Source: Muscardinus avellanarius (Eukaryota; Chordata; Mammalia; Rodentia; Gliridae). Taken from it: a stretch of DNA of 64,000 nucleotides. Both the position numbers and the translations under genes were made by a program. The DNA lies in NCBI GenBank assembly GCA_963383645.1, contig OY726572.1, positions 71,247,856 to 71,311,855 on the forward strand, written 5' to 3'. The notes beneath the pieces are model-generated. The model made no database searches, had not been told where the DNA came from, and worked only from the letters and a program-made list of their open reading frames with translations. This document shows, piece by piece, positions 1 through 11,751 of the stretch; positions within the stretch are counted from its first letter, which is position 1, and each line of letters opens with the position of its first letter.

Positions 1-741
1 AAATAATTCTGCACTGAAATATTTTGTAGCATTTTTCCAAGGATATTCACCACAATATAGTACTAATTATGAAACTGTTAAACAGAGAAAAAATTAAAGG
101 GCTACATGAGGAAAATAGGAAATGCTTCCAATTATTGTTGACAGCAGATGGAGAGTCAATGAGGTAGACAGAGACAGACATTTTATCCTCAAATGATGTT
201 TTCTGAAAGGAAAACTCCAGAAGCACAAGAACAAGATTGTATAGACACTTTCAGTCCAGTGTTGGAGGAGACAAGACTTACAGGAGAGAGGGGGAAAAAT
301 GCTCTCTTAAATATACTTTTATAACTGAAAGAACTTTATTATCCCTAAATTTTCAAATTGATGATTTTAATGTATAAAAAATAAGTGGACTACACTCACT
401 GTGTAATAACTTGATAACACTTTATAACAACTTCATCAACAGTATCTAATTTATTTATAAAATTAATATATTCATTTTTATTATAAAATTATAAATGAAT
501 TACATTTTATGATATATGATGCCTCAGTTGTATATCAAACCATCCTGCTAAGTCATTTCAACCCTATCATTTCCAATTAATCTTGCTTATCACTGGAGAT
601 AATTATTTGAAAAGCTGTCATTTAAATATTATATTACTAAAATATTATTATTCCAACACAAATTTTCCCATATAATAACATAGATGATGATATTTGGAAG
701 AATATATGCATAAATATATCAAACAATATTTGTTTGCATAA
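1..741. other. Unassigned AT-rich DNA
   Basis: I see no coding frame, RNA gene or recognisable repeat here. The DNA is AT-rich with short A and T runs. Confidence 0.6.
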
Positions 742-935
742 TTTTTTGTGTGTGGTACTGGGGGTGGAACCCAGAGGCTTTCTCCAGGCTGCACTCTCAG
801 ACCTATTTTATATTTTATTTAGAAACAGGGTCTCACTAAGTTCCTGAGAGCCTCACTAAGTAGCTGAGGCTGGCTTTGAACCTGTCTGAGCCTCCCAAGC
901 GTGGGGATTACAAGCATGTGTCACCATACCCAGTA
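742..935 (-). mobile_element. B1-dID-type SINE, subfamily S3
   Basis: Read on the minus strand, this is a B1-like half (gtgacacatgcttgtaatcc), the linker aaataaaatataaaatagg, and an ID-like half ending near ggttccacccccagtacca. Near-perfect 10-bp target-site duplications (gtttgcataa at 732-741, gcttgcataa at 936-945) bound it. It is a non-autonomous Pol III-type retroposon that depends on L1 machinery. The linker and the sequence ctaagttgctgagagcctc place it in the group I call S3. Confidence 0.88.
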
Positions 936-945
936 GCTTGCATAA

Positions 946-1830
946 ATATTTTACTTATGATTATAAATATTTTTGAAGAAATCAGGTAACTTTTAAATAA
1001 AGTTTTATATTTTAAATTACTAAGTCTTATAAAGGTGCATAAATGACATATATGTGCTTTGGGTATACAAAGGAAATTCAAGGTCAGTATCACATTAGGA
1101 AATTCTTGCTTTAGCTTATGATTCTTGAATGTTACCTTTCATCACTTGGTAATAACTAATCAGTCTACTATGTGTTAGGCACTGAAGGAAGTAGATCTAC
1201 CTGCTGGTCAAACATTGCTTCTATTTGCCTTCTGGGTTCTAATCACAGTATTCTTTTGAACATCATTAAAAATGATAAATCATTGCTTCTCCTTTGAAAA
1301 ATGAATTTCCTCATAAAGCATTATAAAGTGACTCCAAGTAAGAGTAGCTTAACTTTAAATGAAGCTTTAATAGAACACAAATGATCAATTTGACACTCTT
1401 CTTTTTCTGTCAACATCATAGTTTAAATCTAACAAAATTCAAACAGATTTTGAAGCTAATTCCAAAATAATTCCAAATTGTTTGGGCTAATATATTCAGT
1501 CAGAAGCTATCCTTCACAAACTCAGGATCTTGAGGGCAATAAGAAATTTGTTCTTTACCTTCTCTTGTGTCCCCAAACATATTTCTTCACACTTAAATCA
1601 TACTTAAATATTCTTGATGAAATATGTTAGCTATCTTTTAATAAATCATGGAATAATATCAATGAATATCAAATTCCACATACCCATCCTAATGTATAAA
1701 AATAAGATCATAAAACAAACAAAAACCACAAAAGTATAACAAAGAAAACAAAATTCCAACAATCAGATACATTTACATAGAGATCCTGACTAGATTTAAT
1801 TTTGTATAAAAATAGTGAAGAAAAATTTTT
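946..1830. other. Unassigned AT-rich DNA
   Basis: No recognisable gene or repeat. The segment is AT-rich non-coding DNA up to the target site of the L1 insertion that follows. Confidence 0.55.
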
Positions 1831-1849
1831 AATAAAAGACAGAAGATTG

Positions 1850-2256
1850 ATTTTGTATCCAGACACTTTGCTGAATTTTTTGATCAGTTCTATAAGCCTT
1901 TTTGTTAAGTTTTTTGGGTCTTCTAAGTATAGTATCATATCATCTGCAAATAGTAAATGTTTGAGTTCTTCTTTTCCTATTTGTACTCCTTTGATTTGCT
2001 TTTCTTGCCTTATTGCTCTGGCTAGAGTTTCAAGTACTATATTGAAAAGAAGTGGTAATAATAGACATCCTTATCTTGTTTCTGGTTTTAGGGGAAATTC
2101 TTGAAGATTTTCCCCATTTAATAGGATGTTGGCTATGGGCTTATTGTAGATTGCCTTTATGTATATTCCTTCTATTCCAATTCTCTGCAGTGATTTTAGC
2201 ATAAATGGATGTTGGATTTTGTCAACTGCTTTTTCAACATCTATTGAAATGATCAT
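1850..2256 (-). pseudogene. L1 ORF2 reverse-transcriptase fragment
   Basis: The minus-strand translation matches the reverse-transcriptase domain of L1 ORF2p, the protein that nicks DNA and copies L1 RNA at the target. One frame runs through the segments [46 protein letters not shown], the catalytic box [11 protein letters not shown] (about 1920-1950) and [10 protein letters not shown]. The frame is broken by a TAA at 2071-2073, where the family has Gln after Thr-Arg. Another in-frame stop lies just upstream of 2256, so the frame is not continuous into the earlier ORF2 region. The two catalytic aspartates are present. It has no start or promoter and sits in the inverted part of the copy, so it is not expected to be expressed. 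Confidence 0.9.
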
Positions 2257-2590
2257 TTTTTAATGATTCTGTTTATATGATGAATTACATGGATTAATTT
2301 TTATATGTTGAACCAGCCTTGTATCCCTGGAATGAACCCTACCTTGTTATGGTATATGATTTTCTTAATGTAGTTTTGAATGCATGTTGCTAGTATTTTG
2401 TTTAGCAGCTTTGCATCTAAGTTTATCAACGATATAGGCTTGTAGTTTTTCTTTCTTGAGCTGTCTTTATTTGGTTTTGGTATTAATGTGATGTTGGCTT
2501 CATAGAATACATTTGAGAGAGCCCTGTATTTTTTTCTATTTCACAAAATAGACTGAGAAATATCAGGATTAGCTCTTTTATAAAGGTTTT

Positions 2591-2789
2591 GTTTATTTAT
2601 TTATTTGATGGTACTGGGGTTACTGAAAACCCTTCTACCTCTGGGCTACATTCCCAGTACCTATTTTTATACTTTTTTATTTGGAAACAGGGTCTCTTAA
2701 GCCAGCGCAGCTGGCTTTGTACCTGCGAGATCCTCCTGTCTCAGCCTCCCAAGCGCACGGATTACAGGCGTGTGCCACCACACCTGGCG
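2591..2789 (-). mobile_element. B1-dID-type SINE, short subfamily S2, inside L1
   Basis: A minus-strand dimeric SINE interrupts the antisense L1 ORF2. Perfect 12-bp target-site duplications (tataaaggtttt) lie at 2579-2590 and 2790-2801. The L1 sequence resumes immediately after the right copy. The left half has the S2 hallmark ctggcttaagagaccctgtt, lacking the usual cctcagctacttagtgagg block. The SINE is therefore younger than the L1 copy. Confidence 0.93.
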
Positions 2790-3490
2790 TATAAAGGTTT
2801 TATAAAATTCACTTGGGAAACACTCTGGTCAGATGTCCATCAACAGCTAAATGGATTACAAAACTATGGGATATGTACACAATACAATTTTATTCGGCCA
2901 TAAAGAAAAAAAACAATTGTGTCATTTACAGGGAAATGGATAGAACTGTAGAATATTATGCTAAGTGAGATTAGTCAGTCACAAAAAATAAGAAATTGGA
3001 CACTATCCTTAATATGTGGAAGATAGGGAGAAAATGGATCATAGGAGGAACTCTGGATGAAAAAGAAGATATTATAGATGAGCACATAAGGTGACCTAAC
3101 TGAGAGGATGGGAGGGGAAAAGAGGGAAATTCCCTAATGCATATGATGTACTTTAACAAACATATCAATGTCAATCACTAAGCCAAAGATGAGAAGAAAA
3201 AAGGGAGTAGGAATGGGGCAGGAATTAGGTATTAGCTAGTTGAGTGATGTGTGCATGTATGTCTCCACCATCTTGTACCCCATCAATATGTATGACTACA
3301 ATGCACCAATAAAAAATGAAAAAATAAAACACAGAATATACAGTTAGTATTAATATCTGGATTCTTCTTTCAAATTATAAATTTATAATCTGTCCATATA
3401 TCCAGGAATATTTCACTTTCTATTTACTGCTTTATAAAGACATTTGTAACATTGGAGTGCAATGGGAATTTATTACTATGAAATAGTAAT

Positions 3491-3525
3491 AAATCCTCAA
3501 CTTTTTTTTTAAATCCTCAACTTTT
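3491..3525. repeat. 15-bp direct duplication
   Basis: The sequence aaatcctcaactttt occurs at 3491-3505 and 3511-3525, separated by a short T run. This is a small local duplication. The rest of 3336-3736 holds nothing I recognise. Confidence 0.85.
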
Positions 3526-3884
3526 AAATAACATATAATTGTGACGGTTATTAGTATTCAAGACCCATAATGCCCATCAAAAAATGTAGAAGGTTCAGAG
3601 TTAGATTGGTAACCTAGAAAAAAAGGATGAGAACTCTAATGTAAACATAGGAACAAAGCATACTTTACAAAAGAGACAAATGATTTAGTGGAAAGGTTAT
3701 GAAAACAAAATGTCAAATATTTAAATATATTAGAACCAAAAGAAGTGCAAACTTTTTTTAAAAAAAGTTAATATTTTTACAAACTCAAAGGGAAAAAATT
3801 AAAAAGTAAGATGTTACTGAGGTTGTAAGACTATAGCTTCCATATGCTCTGTTCCTAGGGGGGCAACATTTGGATTATTCCTGG

Positions 3885-4288
3885 TAGTAATTAATTTTAT
3901 GTGTCTACTTGAATGGGTGGCAGGATGCTCAGAGAGTTGATTAATCATTATTTCAGGGTCTATCTGTGAGAATGTTTCTAGAAGAAATCAGCATCTGAAT
4001 TTGGTGGACTGAGCAAAGCAGATGGCTCTCCTCAGTATGGGTGGGCCTTATCTCATCATCAGAGAGAAAAAGTGTCAGGAGGCTTAATTAACTCTGTCTG
4101 ATTACCTGTGTAGGATTCCATCTTCTCCTGCCCTTGGGGACCCTGGTTTTTAAAATTTCAGTTTTGGAAGTGATATCTATGCCTTTGGTTTTCTGAATCT
4201 CAGAACTTTTCTGTCTCTACAGTTTATAGATGTAGATAGTGGAACTTTGCCTCCATAACTAAATTTCTCAATCTCTGTAATAAATTTA
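3885..4288 (+). mobile_element. Old LTR-like interspersed repeat
   Basis: The sequence ttaattttatgtgtctactt, the phrase gtgggccttatctcatcat and the ending ttgcctccataac ... taataaattt match a widespread ancient mammalian interspersed repeat that I recognise by pattern. It is probably an LTR of the MaLR class, but I cannot assign the family. A diverged copy of its 3' end is repeated at 4465-4531. Confidence 0.45.
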
Positions 4289-4392
4289 CACAAAAGAAGT
4301 GCAAATTAAAAAAAAAACATTATTACTTTTACAAACCAAATGGGAAAAAATGAAAAAGTAAGATGTTACTGAGGTACTGAGGTTGTAAGAGC

Positions 4393-4455
4393 ATTTGGGA
4401 GGCTGAGATCAGAGGATCGTGGTTCACGGACAGCCTCAGCTACTCAGTGAGGCCT
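4393..4455 (+). mobile_element. B1-dID SINE fragment at deletion junction
   Basis: The sequence catttgggaggctgagatca through gcctcagctactcagtgagg is the middle of the B1-like half of the local SINE family. Both ends of the SINE are missing. It sits exactly where the second copy of the surrounding duplication has lost about 390 bp. Confidence 0.8.
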
Positions 4456-4531
4456 AGTGTCTCTAGTTTATAGACGTAGATAGTGGAACTTTGCCTCCAT
4501 AAATTAATTGCTCAATCTCTATAATAAATTT

Positions 4532-4555
4532 ACACACACACACATGTGCGCATGT

Positions 4556-4597
<42 letters not shown>
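4532..4597. repeat. (AC)n microsatellite
   Basis: An AC dinucleotide tract with an internal atgtgcgcatgtgc interruption. It lies at the 3' end of the duplicated old repeat. Confidence 0.95.
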
Positions 4598-4601
<4 letters not shown>

Positions 4602-4630
4602 TCCTGACCCTGACCAATACATTTTATTTT

Positions 4631-4670
4631 TCTTGCCTAGCTTGTGTGAAGCACTGGGTTCAATTCCCAG

Positions 4671-4715
<45 letters not shown>
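4631..4715 (+). mobile_element. ID-element 3' part with (AC)n tail
   Basis: The sequence cttgcctagcttgtgtgaag then gggttcaattcccag matches the 3' half of the rodent ID element. The following (AC)n tract (4673-4715) probably grew from its A-rich tail. Confidence 0.7.
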
Positions 4716-4716
<1 letters not shown>

Positions 4717-5010
4717 TTGGATTATTTGTATTTTTAGATTTAACTTGGCAATATGGCAACATAAATAACATTTCATATTTCATTCAAAATATTATCAAAA
4801 TAAGTGATATTCTCTACTAGTATCCAATAAAAGTAGATTGTTCTATTTTCTTATGAGTGGAAAGTGATTAGGATTGATCAGATACAGCTTTATGAGATTC
4901 AACTATATTAAAAGAGCATATTTACTTTCTATAAATATATAATTAGAGTCAGATATCCCTTCTTTAGGTTCATATGCATAGAAGAATTTCCTCATCTTAA
5001 TAATCTCACT

Positions 5011-5230
5011 AGCCGGTCATGGTGGTGCAAGATTGTAATCCCAGCATTTGGGAGGCTGAGACAGGAGGATCTGGTTCGCGAACAGCCTCAGCTACTCAGT
5101 GAGGCTCTCTCAACTCAGTAGGACCCTGTTTCAAAATAAAGAATAAAAAATAGGGAAGTGGGTGTAGCTTGGAGGTCAAATGCCCTTGGGTTTCATCCCC
5201 AGATGCGCAAAAAAAAAAAAAAAAAAAAAA
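5011..5230 (+). mobile_element. B1-dID-type SINE, subfamily S1
   Basis: A full-length plus-strand dimer: B1-like half, linker aaataaagaataaaaaatag, ID-like half (gtgtagcttggaggtcaaat) and a poly(A) tail. Near-matching flanks aatctcact (5002-5010) and aatctccct after the tail are the likely target-site duplications. Confidence 0.88.
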
Positions 5231-5635
5231 TCTCCCTAATGTGTCATAGTTATGTTCTGTGGTAAATGGTAAAGTTTATCCATTACAAGTATTTCTCAGA
5301 TCAATAATCTCTATATTATAATGTATTCTCCAAGAGAAAAATCAATGATGGTCATTCTTTTTGGCATCAAAAGATAAATTTAAGTGAGGAGACATAATAG
5401 TGATGGGTCTGAATGAAAACAAACTCCTAGTAGTTGAGAGGGTGAAGAAGAGAGAAGAGAGAAAACAAGAAAGGAATCAGAGGATGGCTACAGGATGGCT
5501 CGCAATTTCTCTAGGGTACATTCTTTTATATTTGAATTTGAACACCTAGTGATAACTTAGATTTAATATATGTTCAAAAATATCTAACATTGTGTTTAAA
5601 GATATACTTTTTTTCTCATTGACACCTTTATTGTT
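5231..5635. other. Unassigned DNA
   Basis: No recognisable gene or repeat. There is a purine-rich patch (gagaagagagaaaacaagaa) near 5450. Confidence 0.5.
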
Positions 5636-5702
5636 TTTAAAAATTTTTACTGGTGCATTGTAGTCATACATCTTAATGGAGGACAAGATGGTAGAGGCGT
5701 AC
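5636..5702 (-). mobile_element. L1 3'-tail fragment
   Basis: The sequence actggtgcattgtagtcata then catcttaatggaggacaaga is the reverse complement of the L1 3' tail seen elsewhere in the window (tatgactacaatgcaccaat). It is a severely 5'-truncated copy. Confidence 0.75.
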
Positions 5703-6041
5703 ATACTTCTTAAACTGACATTTCATGAGCTATAACTCTAGAATTTTATATACATCTATTTTAATTCTACTAGAAAACTTTTCTTCACCTAATTATATAG
5801 GTGAAGGAGAAATCACGAAGTAATAATTGAAAGAGTAATGCTTCAATCCCAATTCTTCTATATGAATTGGAAATTTCAATGCTGACCAAATATTTGGTGA
5901 TAACAATTACTTTGAAATTTTTACATATAATCACAGTGTGCTTGCTTATGTTAACAAATGTGTTTTTTATTTTTAAATCACATATTGAAATGCAAACAGG
6001 TAAAAATAATATGATTTGAGGGATATAGTGAAACAATTTGG

Positions 6042-6268
6042 CCGGGCATGGTGGCGCATGCTTGTAATCCCAGCATACGGGAGGCTGAGACTGGAGGATC
6101 ATGGTTTGCGGGCAGCCTCAGCTACTTAGTGAGGCCCTTTTCAACTTAGTGAGAGCCTGTTTCAAAATAAAAGAATAAAAAATAGGGCAGGGGGTGTAGC
6201 TCAGAGGTCAAATGCCTCTGGGTTCCATCCCCAGACCCACTATATATATATTTTTTTAATTAAAAAAT
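6042..6268 (+). mobile_element. B1-dID-type SINE, subfamily S1
   Basis: A plus-strand dimeric SINE ending in ccatccccagacccac and an AT-rich tail. Perfect 10-bp target-site duplications (aacaatttgg) lie at 6032-6041 and 6269-6278. Confidence 0.92.
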
Positions 6269-6278
6269 AACAATTTGG

Positions 6279-8768
6279 AGTGGGGAGGACTGGAATTGAA
6301 AATAGACAGATTTGCCAGAACTGCTGGTACCTGAGTCTCAGAGGTAGTGAGGTTTATTATATGCTGTTACTTATGTGCATATTCAAAATTTCCTACCATG
6401 AAAAGTTAAATTATGTAAGCACTAGGCTTGTCTGCCTCTAAAACACATGCTTTAAAACACTTCAACAATTTCTTTATAAATGTTTTACTTCCATAAGAGT
6501 CACCATTTCTGTTTTCTTGGGAACTGATCATTTCTTTTGCCTTTTTATTCTCATATCTGTGTCAGCAAAGGCTAAACAAAACATTTCTTTCTACACTAGT
6601 ATGTAATTTCATGTTTTAACTGAAGTTGGGCACAGAAGAAAACAAATAAACAGTGTTTTATTTTCAATAGTGTAGTTTAGAATTACTGAGACTTCTACTA
6701 AAAGTTATGTTGCCAGAGTGCCTATTGACAATTGTGTCTCTTAATCACCACTCCTAAAGTTATTACACGTCTTACTTAATGTGAATCAATGTTGCCTAGA
6801 GATTTTTAATAAAGAAATATGGTGCAATGTCACAAAACCCTTACATACTGTGTGGCAGGATTTCAGCTTAGAGGTCGATTAGTTGTTTTTTTTTTTAAAC
6901 AGAATATGTTCTCTTTATTTTGGAAAAAAAAAAGGGATTCTTTCATGGCCAATATGATGGTATTAATTAGGTTAGAAAGCATGCTCAAGGGACCAGTTTT
7001 AGGCATATGTGTGAAAGAGTAGCAAATGTGACTTCACCTTAGTAAATTCCTACTCCCAAACGCCAGTTTTCTTTGCCTTATTTAGTCTTTTTTGAAGCCA
7101 GAGAATGAATGTTTTGTGACTTATTAAAAAGCCTAAATGCAAAACCTGACTTCCATGAATCTAAAACCCAATTGGCATTATATATATCAATGTGTATAAC
7201 ACAATCACTCACAGAGTAGTCAATAAGAAACTATGCATTTGTGGGGGAAACTGAAATTGAGTGTGATGGAGACCTGAGATGTTAGTGGCAGTTTCTTGCT
7301 AGACCTATAAGGACAGAACCTCCCTGGAGTTTAGTCCTGAAGTTGAGGCTGCAGGGACCCCTGAGCTGGGCATGCAAGCAGAAGCACCCAGGGGGACGGG
7401 AGCAGAGGGGACACTAAAAATACACTCCTTTGGACTGAGGTATTTTTCTATAAAATGTGAGTACCACCAGGGAAAGGAACATGAAAAACTTTTCATTCTT
7501 TTTTTGCTTCAAAAATGAAACAGCTATTTATAACGCACCTACAGGGTGAAAGTGGTCTTCGTGTGAATGATACAGAGATGACTAGAGCTTTGATAAGGAA
7601 ACAGGAGCGTGAAGCTCTTAAACAAGACTATGGTTCAATGCTCTACTGAGAGGGAACATCTCAGAAGTAAAGGATTGTAGGAAGGATGTAGAACTCTTCC
7701 AATAAGCTGATACAACAGGCAAATCATTACAAAGGGGCGATTTTAGAGATCAGAGTTGTATGAGTGAGACACTCAGGGTATAATATTTGAAAAAGCACTT
7801 GGTCAGGGCTGGCCTGCTCTTGTTCCTGATAAGAATCTGCTTACTATCTGTGCCCTTCACCTTTCAATTTCCTAAGGTTTTCTGATCCAGGAACCATAAA
7901 CAAACCATGCCTAGGATAATGTCTTGCTCAAAACCAATATTATGCATTTTGAGTAATTGTAAACAACATCTTAAAATACCAATTTTGTAATCTTTATTAT
8001 GCATGTGTGCATTATATAAATGTTTGCATATATCTACCTATACATATATTAGTCTACCTATGGTCTATCTATCTATCATCTATTTTCTATTACTTACCAG
8101 AAAAGCTATCCAGTAATACTATACAAATTACAGTTGTGAATCATGTTGCCCAGCTGGTTTATGACATGTATTTCTAAACTATGTTTCAATGTGTGAGCAA
8201 TAACAAAAAAAATTATCAAAAATATAACTTTCTCTCATAAAGGAATAATTATACAATGAATGCCTAAATCAATTATGAAAGTAATTTCCTACAGAATATT
8301 TGGAGTAATAGAGACTTTAGATATTAATAGTTGTTTTATTATGGAGAAGTAAGCCTAATTCTGGAAACATATTTCATGAGAAAACTCTTACTGATGGGCA
8401 CGCTCTATGCCAAGCACTTTGAGGACACCTAGCTTACTAAGTAGGCAATGATAACAGAACACACAAACCAGGTTTATTTGCTATACCAGATTTACCCACA
8501 GCCCAGCTACTCTACTTATATTGCGACTTCTAAAATAGCATGGAATAAGATTCCTCTGGGTTTGATGACTACATAGAGTTTTAATAAAGGCTGATGGTTG
8601 CTGTGCTTTGAGAAATGTGGGGATGATGTTGCCGAGAAGAGAGTAGGTTGAATTGAGGAAGGCAGCCATCAATGTTTTCTGCTTTGTATTCAAGAAATAC
8701 AGAATTATCAATATAGTCTTCTCCCACCTTTTCTTGGGAAAGCATGATCTCATTTATTAGAAAAATGA
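6279..8768. other. 2.5-kb stretch without recognised features
   Basis: I see no gene and no repeat of the families common in this window. It contains short A and T runs and a tatctacc/tctatcta patch near 8030-8090. Reading frames are short and show no family resemblance. Confidence 0.5.
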
Positions 8769-8775
8769 AAATTTG

Positions 8776-8988
8776 AGCCAGGCGTGGTGGTGCACACTTA
8801 TAATCCCAGCATTTGTGAGGCTGAGACCGGAGGATCGCGGTTGGCGGACAGCCTCAGCTACTTAGTGAGGCCCTCTGCAACTCAGTGAGACCCGGTTTCA
8901 AAATAAAGAATAAAAAATTGGGCAGGGGGTGCAGCTTGGAGGTCAAATGCCTCTGGATTACATCTCCAGACCCACAAAAAAAAAAAAG
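8776..8988 (+). mobile_element. B1-dID-type SINE, subfamily S1
   Basis: A full-length plus-strand dimer with the linker aaataaagaataaaaaattg and the 3' end atctccagacccac plus A run. Short flanking repeats aaatttg (8769-8775 and 8990-8996) fit target-site duplications. Confidence 0.88.
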
Positions 8989-8996
8989 GAAATTTG

Positions 8997-10069
8997 TAAT
9001 CTGTGATATATTTATGCAAAGGTTTGAAAATACAAAGCTGCACATTTCCCAGTTGTATTACGGGGGAGGAGAAATCACATAAATATAGTTCCACAGAACA
9101 AATTATCCAAAATAAATTACCTACATTTATAAGAACAAGGTTTCATAAAAGGTTATTATTGCTAATTATAGTTCCTTAGAAGGTGACTTTTAAAGAAAAA
9201 CCTAGTTTGTTCATAGAAAAATTTGTTGGTGATCAATAGTCTCGGGCAAATTCTTCGTAGCAGATAAATTATGTAAAAAAAACTTTGTGAGTATTCATAC
9301 CAAACTGAGATATATTAATAACAAATATTTGCTGCTACACGATAATGTTTATGTACTTTGCTCTGCATTTTGTAATCTGAGGCCTTTCATAGCATTTAAA
9401 ACAATACTAAGCAATCCTTTAATAAAAGGTTCAAAAAAAAAAAAAGGAAAATGCTAATGGTAAATTCTCTTTATGCAAAGAACTGACTTATAATTCTATT
9501 TTCCTATTTTATTCTCCCCAAAAGGGAGGTGATTGGTAGTTAATTGGTAGAGGCTAGAGAAAGAAGAAGATTCTAGGAGCATGATGTGAATGGCAGAGAA
9601 AAATTTTTCTGCTTACATATAAGTGCCATCATTTGCTAGTATAATTATTTGTCTCTGAAATTTAAACTTTCCACCACTTTAGGACCTATCAATTTAACTT
9701 CAATTTTTTAAATTTTTTCTCTCACAAGTATTGAAGTTAAATATATTCTCTCCAAATGAGGCTTTGTATGCTGGATAAACTCTTTCTGCTTATATGTATT
9801 TTTCTTGCCTCAACTTTTCTCCTGTTTCAGCTGTTCATATCTTTTCTGTCTTCCAATTCCTAGCTGAAGGCCAGTCTTTCCCATAAAGAGATGCATATAC
9901 TAGAAACCTAGTGAAGACGGACACAGTTATCTGAAGACATGAAACAGAGGAAGATTGCGGATTAGTATTAAGAAGAGTAGATTCAGGTGTGGGTTCTATT
10001 ACTAGCTCACTGATATTGGGCAAACCAATATCAAGATTCATTTTTCCCCCAATGAATGACTCTCATCTT
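8997..10069. other. Unassigned AT-rich DNA
   Basis: No recognisable gene or repeat. There is an A run at about 9434. Confidence 0.5.
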
Positions 10070-10079
10070 CTATTTTGCC

Positions 10080-10488
10080 TTTTTTTTTTTTTTTTTTTTG
10101 GTGGTGGTACTGGGGTTCCTGGAAGCCCTTCTACCTTCGGGCTACACTCCCAAACCTATTTTTATATTTTATTTTTTATTTAATTTTTATTTTATTCCAC
10201 TAAGAGCCTATCCCCAAAATTGACATTGTTTTTCTGAGATGTGGTAAGTTAAGCATTATTCTGAACAAAGATAAAATTTTATTTCTATTTTCTAATAACA
10301 CATGAAAATAATCCTGTGATTATAGGACAAGAAAACAGGGGAAAGCACTACTTTTATGATTCTGGAGTTTTAATTTTTATTTGGAAACAGGGTCTCTTAA
10401 ACCAGCGCGGCTGGCTTCGAACCAGCACGATCCTCCTGTCTCCGCCTCCCAAGTGCGGGGATTACAAGTGTGCGCCACCACACCCGGC
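10080..10488 (-). mobile_element. S2-type SINE split by a foreign 180-bp segment
   Basis: A minus-strand S2 SINE lies between perfect target-site duplications ctattttgcc (10070-10079 and 10489-10498). Its ID-like half (10100-10160) and B1-like half (10380-10488) are both present. The T-rich linker between them is opened by non-SINE DNA at 10195-10374. The outer duplications are intact, so the SINE inserted normally and the extra segment was added within its linker, then or later. Confidence 0.93.
10195..10374 (+). repeat. 180-bp insert identical to 11752-11931
   Basis: By base-by-base reading, this segment (ttccactaagagcctatccc ... gattctggagttttaat) equals 11752-11931 at every position, in the same orientation, offset 1557 bp. 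It lies in a SINE linker. A 12-bp direct repeat, taatttttattt, flanks it (10181-10192 and 10371-10382). The right junction shares taat with the donor. No poly(A) tract is present. Confidence 0.97.
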
Positions 10489-10498
10489 CTATTTTGCC

Positions 10499-11751
10499 AC
10501 TTAATAATTGAGAATAAAAACAACTTACCTTCACAATTACTATATGGATTCCATACTATATATGGGGAAGATATGTGAGACACAGAAATGGATGTTATTA
10601 GTCCTATTTCTCCATTATTTGCCAAGCACTCTGCACATACCAGGCATTTTGGTAAGTGTCACTCTCCTCTTTCACCTCTGCTCATCTCAAGAGACCATAT
10701 TTCAATGATATCCGACATTTGTGTGTGTTCATGCACATGTGTTGGAACACCTGGTCAGTATTATGTATAGTTTTTTCTCTATAGATACTCTGTTAATGAC
10801 TGACTGATTCTTAACACTTTTAACCCTTAAAAATTATAGAGAGTTGTAAAACCAGAGAAAATCAGAAACGGATTGAACATCACAATAAAGGTATACGACA
10901 TATTAATTTATTTTCCAAGGTATTTTATTGTAGACCTCTTTAAGACATCTAAAGATTGAAACTATTTCTAAATTTATTCCATCCCCAAGGCTCAAATCAG
11001 TTCTGCCTTAATAGAAACAGTTAGTTTGGGTAAATCTGGAGCCCCACTTGGGCTGAGGGCCCAGTTTTGCTAACAGTGCACATTCAGGGAACACTGTGAG
11101 CAATTCTATTTATCTAAGGGTTCAGCCTCATGCTTGGGTTTGCAGGTGCAGCTGTAAATTTCAGGTGATTTACAGAGTGGGAAGCACACCAAATCTGAAA
11201 TTATAATGGAGCTCAAGGCTCACAGCATCTTTTGTTAGATGCTCTGGTTTTATGATTTTGGGTGGGTGCCACCACATTTTTCTTCCAAGTGCAATAAAAA
11301 AAATGATGCCATTCAAGCTGAAAAGCTTAACAACCACTTTACCTTTATTGAATCTGTAGCTAATGTACTGAAATAGTAGGGGTTTTGCTGCAAATGTAAT
11401 TTGGGTTTTTGTATGGGCATCTCTTCATGCCTCAAAAATTGGGTTTGCATTGAGCACACTTGAGTTACCTAAAAGATCTAATGATAAAGATGCAGGTCTG
11501 ACCTTACTGTTGCAGATAAATGCCTACCTAGACCCAAGGAGATTACATACTGTTCCTCTAGAAGCCATCTGCTAGACGTAACTGTGGCTATAGACAGCCA
11601 GTTGCTTTATCCTATGTTATACCCGCTAACACATCAATGTTTTGACAGTTTCAATGGGTGAACTTCATGCTCCTTCAAAGACCATAAACATTCTATTCTA
11701 AAGAAACTTATATGCTTACACTTTCAATTAATTTTTTATTCTCTTTCTATG
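10499..11751. other. Unassigned DNA, less AT-rich in the middle
   Basis: No recognised gene or repeat. About 10980-11500 is more base-balanced and free of the window's repeat families, so it could be older unique sequence. The sequence alone does not show a function. Confidence 0.45.

Larger units (their letters stand above)
1845..3322 (+). mobile_element. L1 retrotransposon copy with inverted 5' part
   Basis: Two L1 segments lie head to head. Bases 1845 to about 2833 are ORF2 in antisense. Bases from about 2834 to 3322 are the L1 3' end in sense (gatgtccatcaacagctaaa, then ggaaatggatagaactgtag, then tgcaccaataaaaaatgaaa). This is the layout expected from twin priming during target-primed reverse transcription. 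Candidate target-site duplications are aataaaagacaga (1831-1843) and aataaaacacaga (3323-3335), 12 of 13 matching but A-rich. A SINE has inserted at 2591-2789. The copy is dead: 5'-truncated, rearranged and carrying stops. Confidence 0.85.
3737..4531. repeat. Diverged direct duplication, second copy internally deleted
   Basis: Block X (ccaaaagaagtgcaaa ... gttactgaggttgtaaga) occurs at about 3737-3830 and again, diverged, at about 4290-4390. The end of the following old repeat (gtagatagtggaactttgcc ... aataaatttacac) also occurs twice, at about 4221-4288 and 4465-4533. The whole is therefore a duplication of about 555 bp. In the second copy roughly 390 bp are missing and a 63-bp SINE fragment lies at the deletion point. 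Inside the second block X there is also a small tandem actgaggt/actgaggt step. Confidence 0.75.

Noticed and set aside
4508..4768. Overlapping His/Thr- and Cys/Val-repeat frames
   Set aside because: Translations of CA/GT microsatellites.
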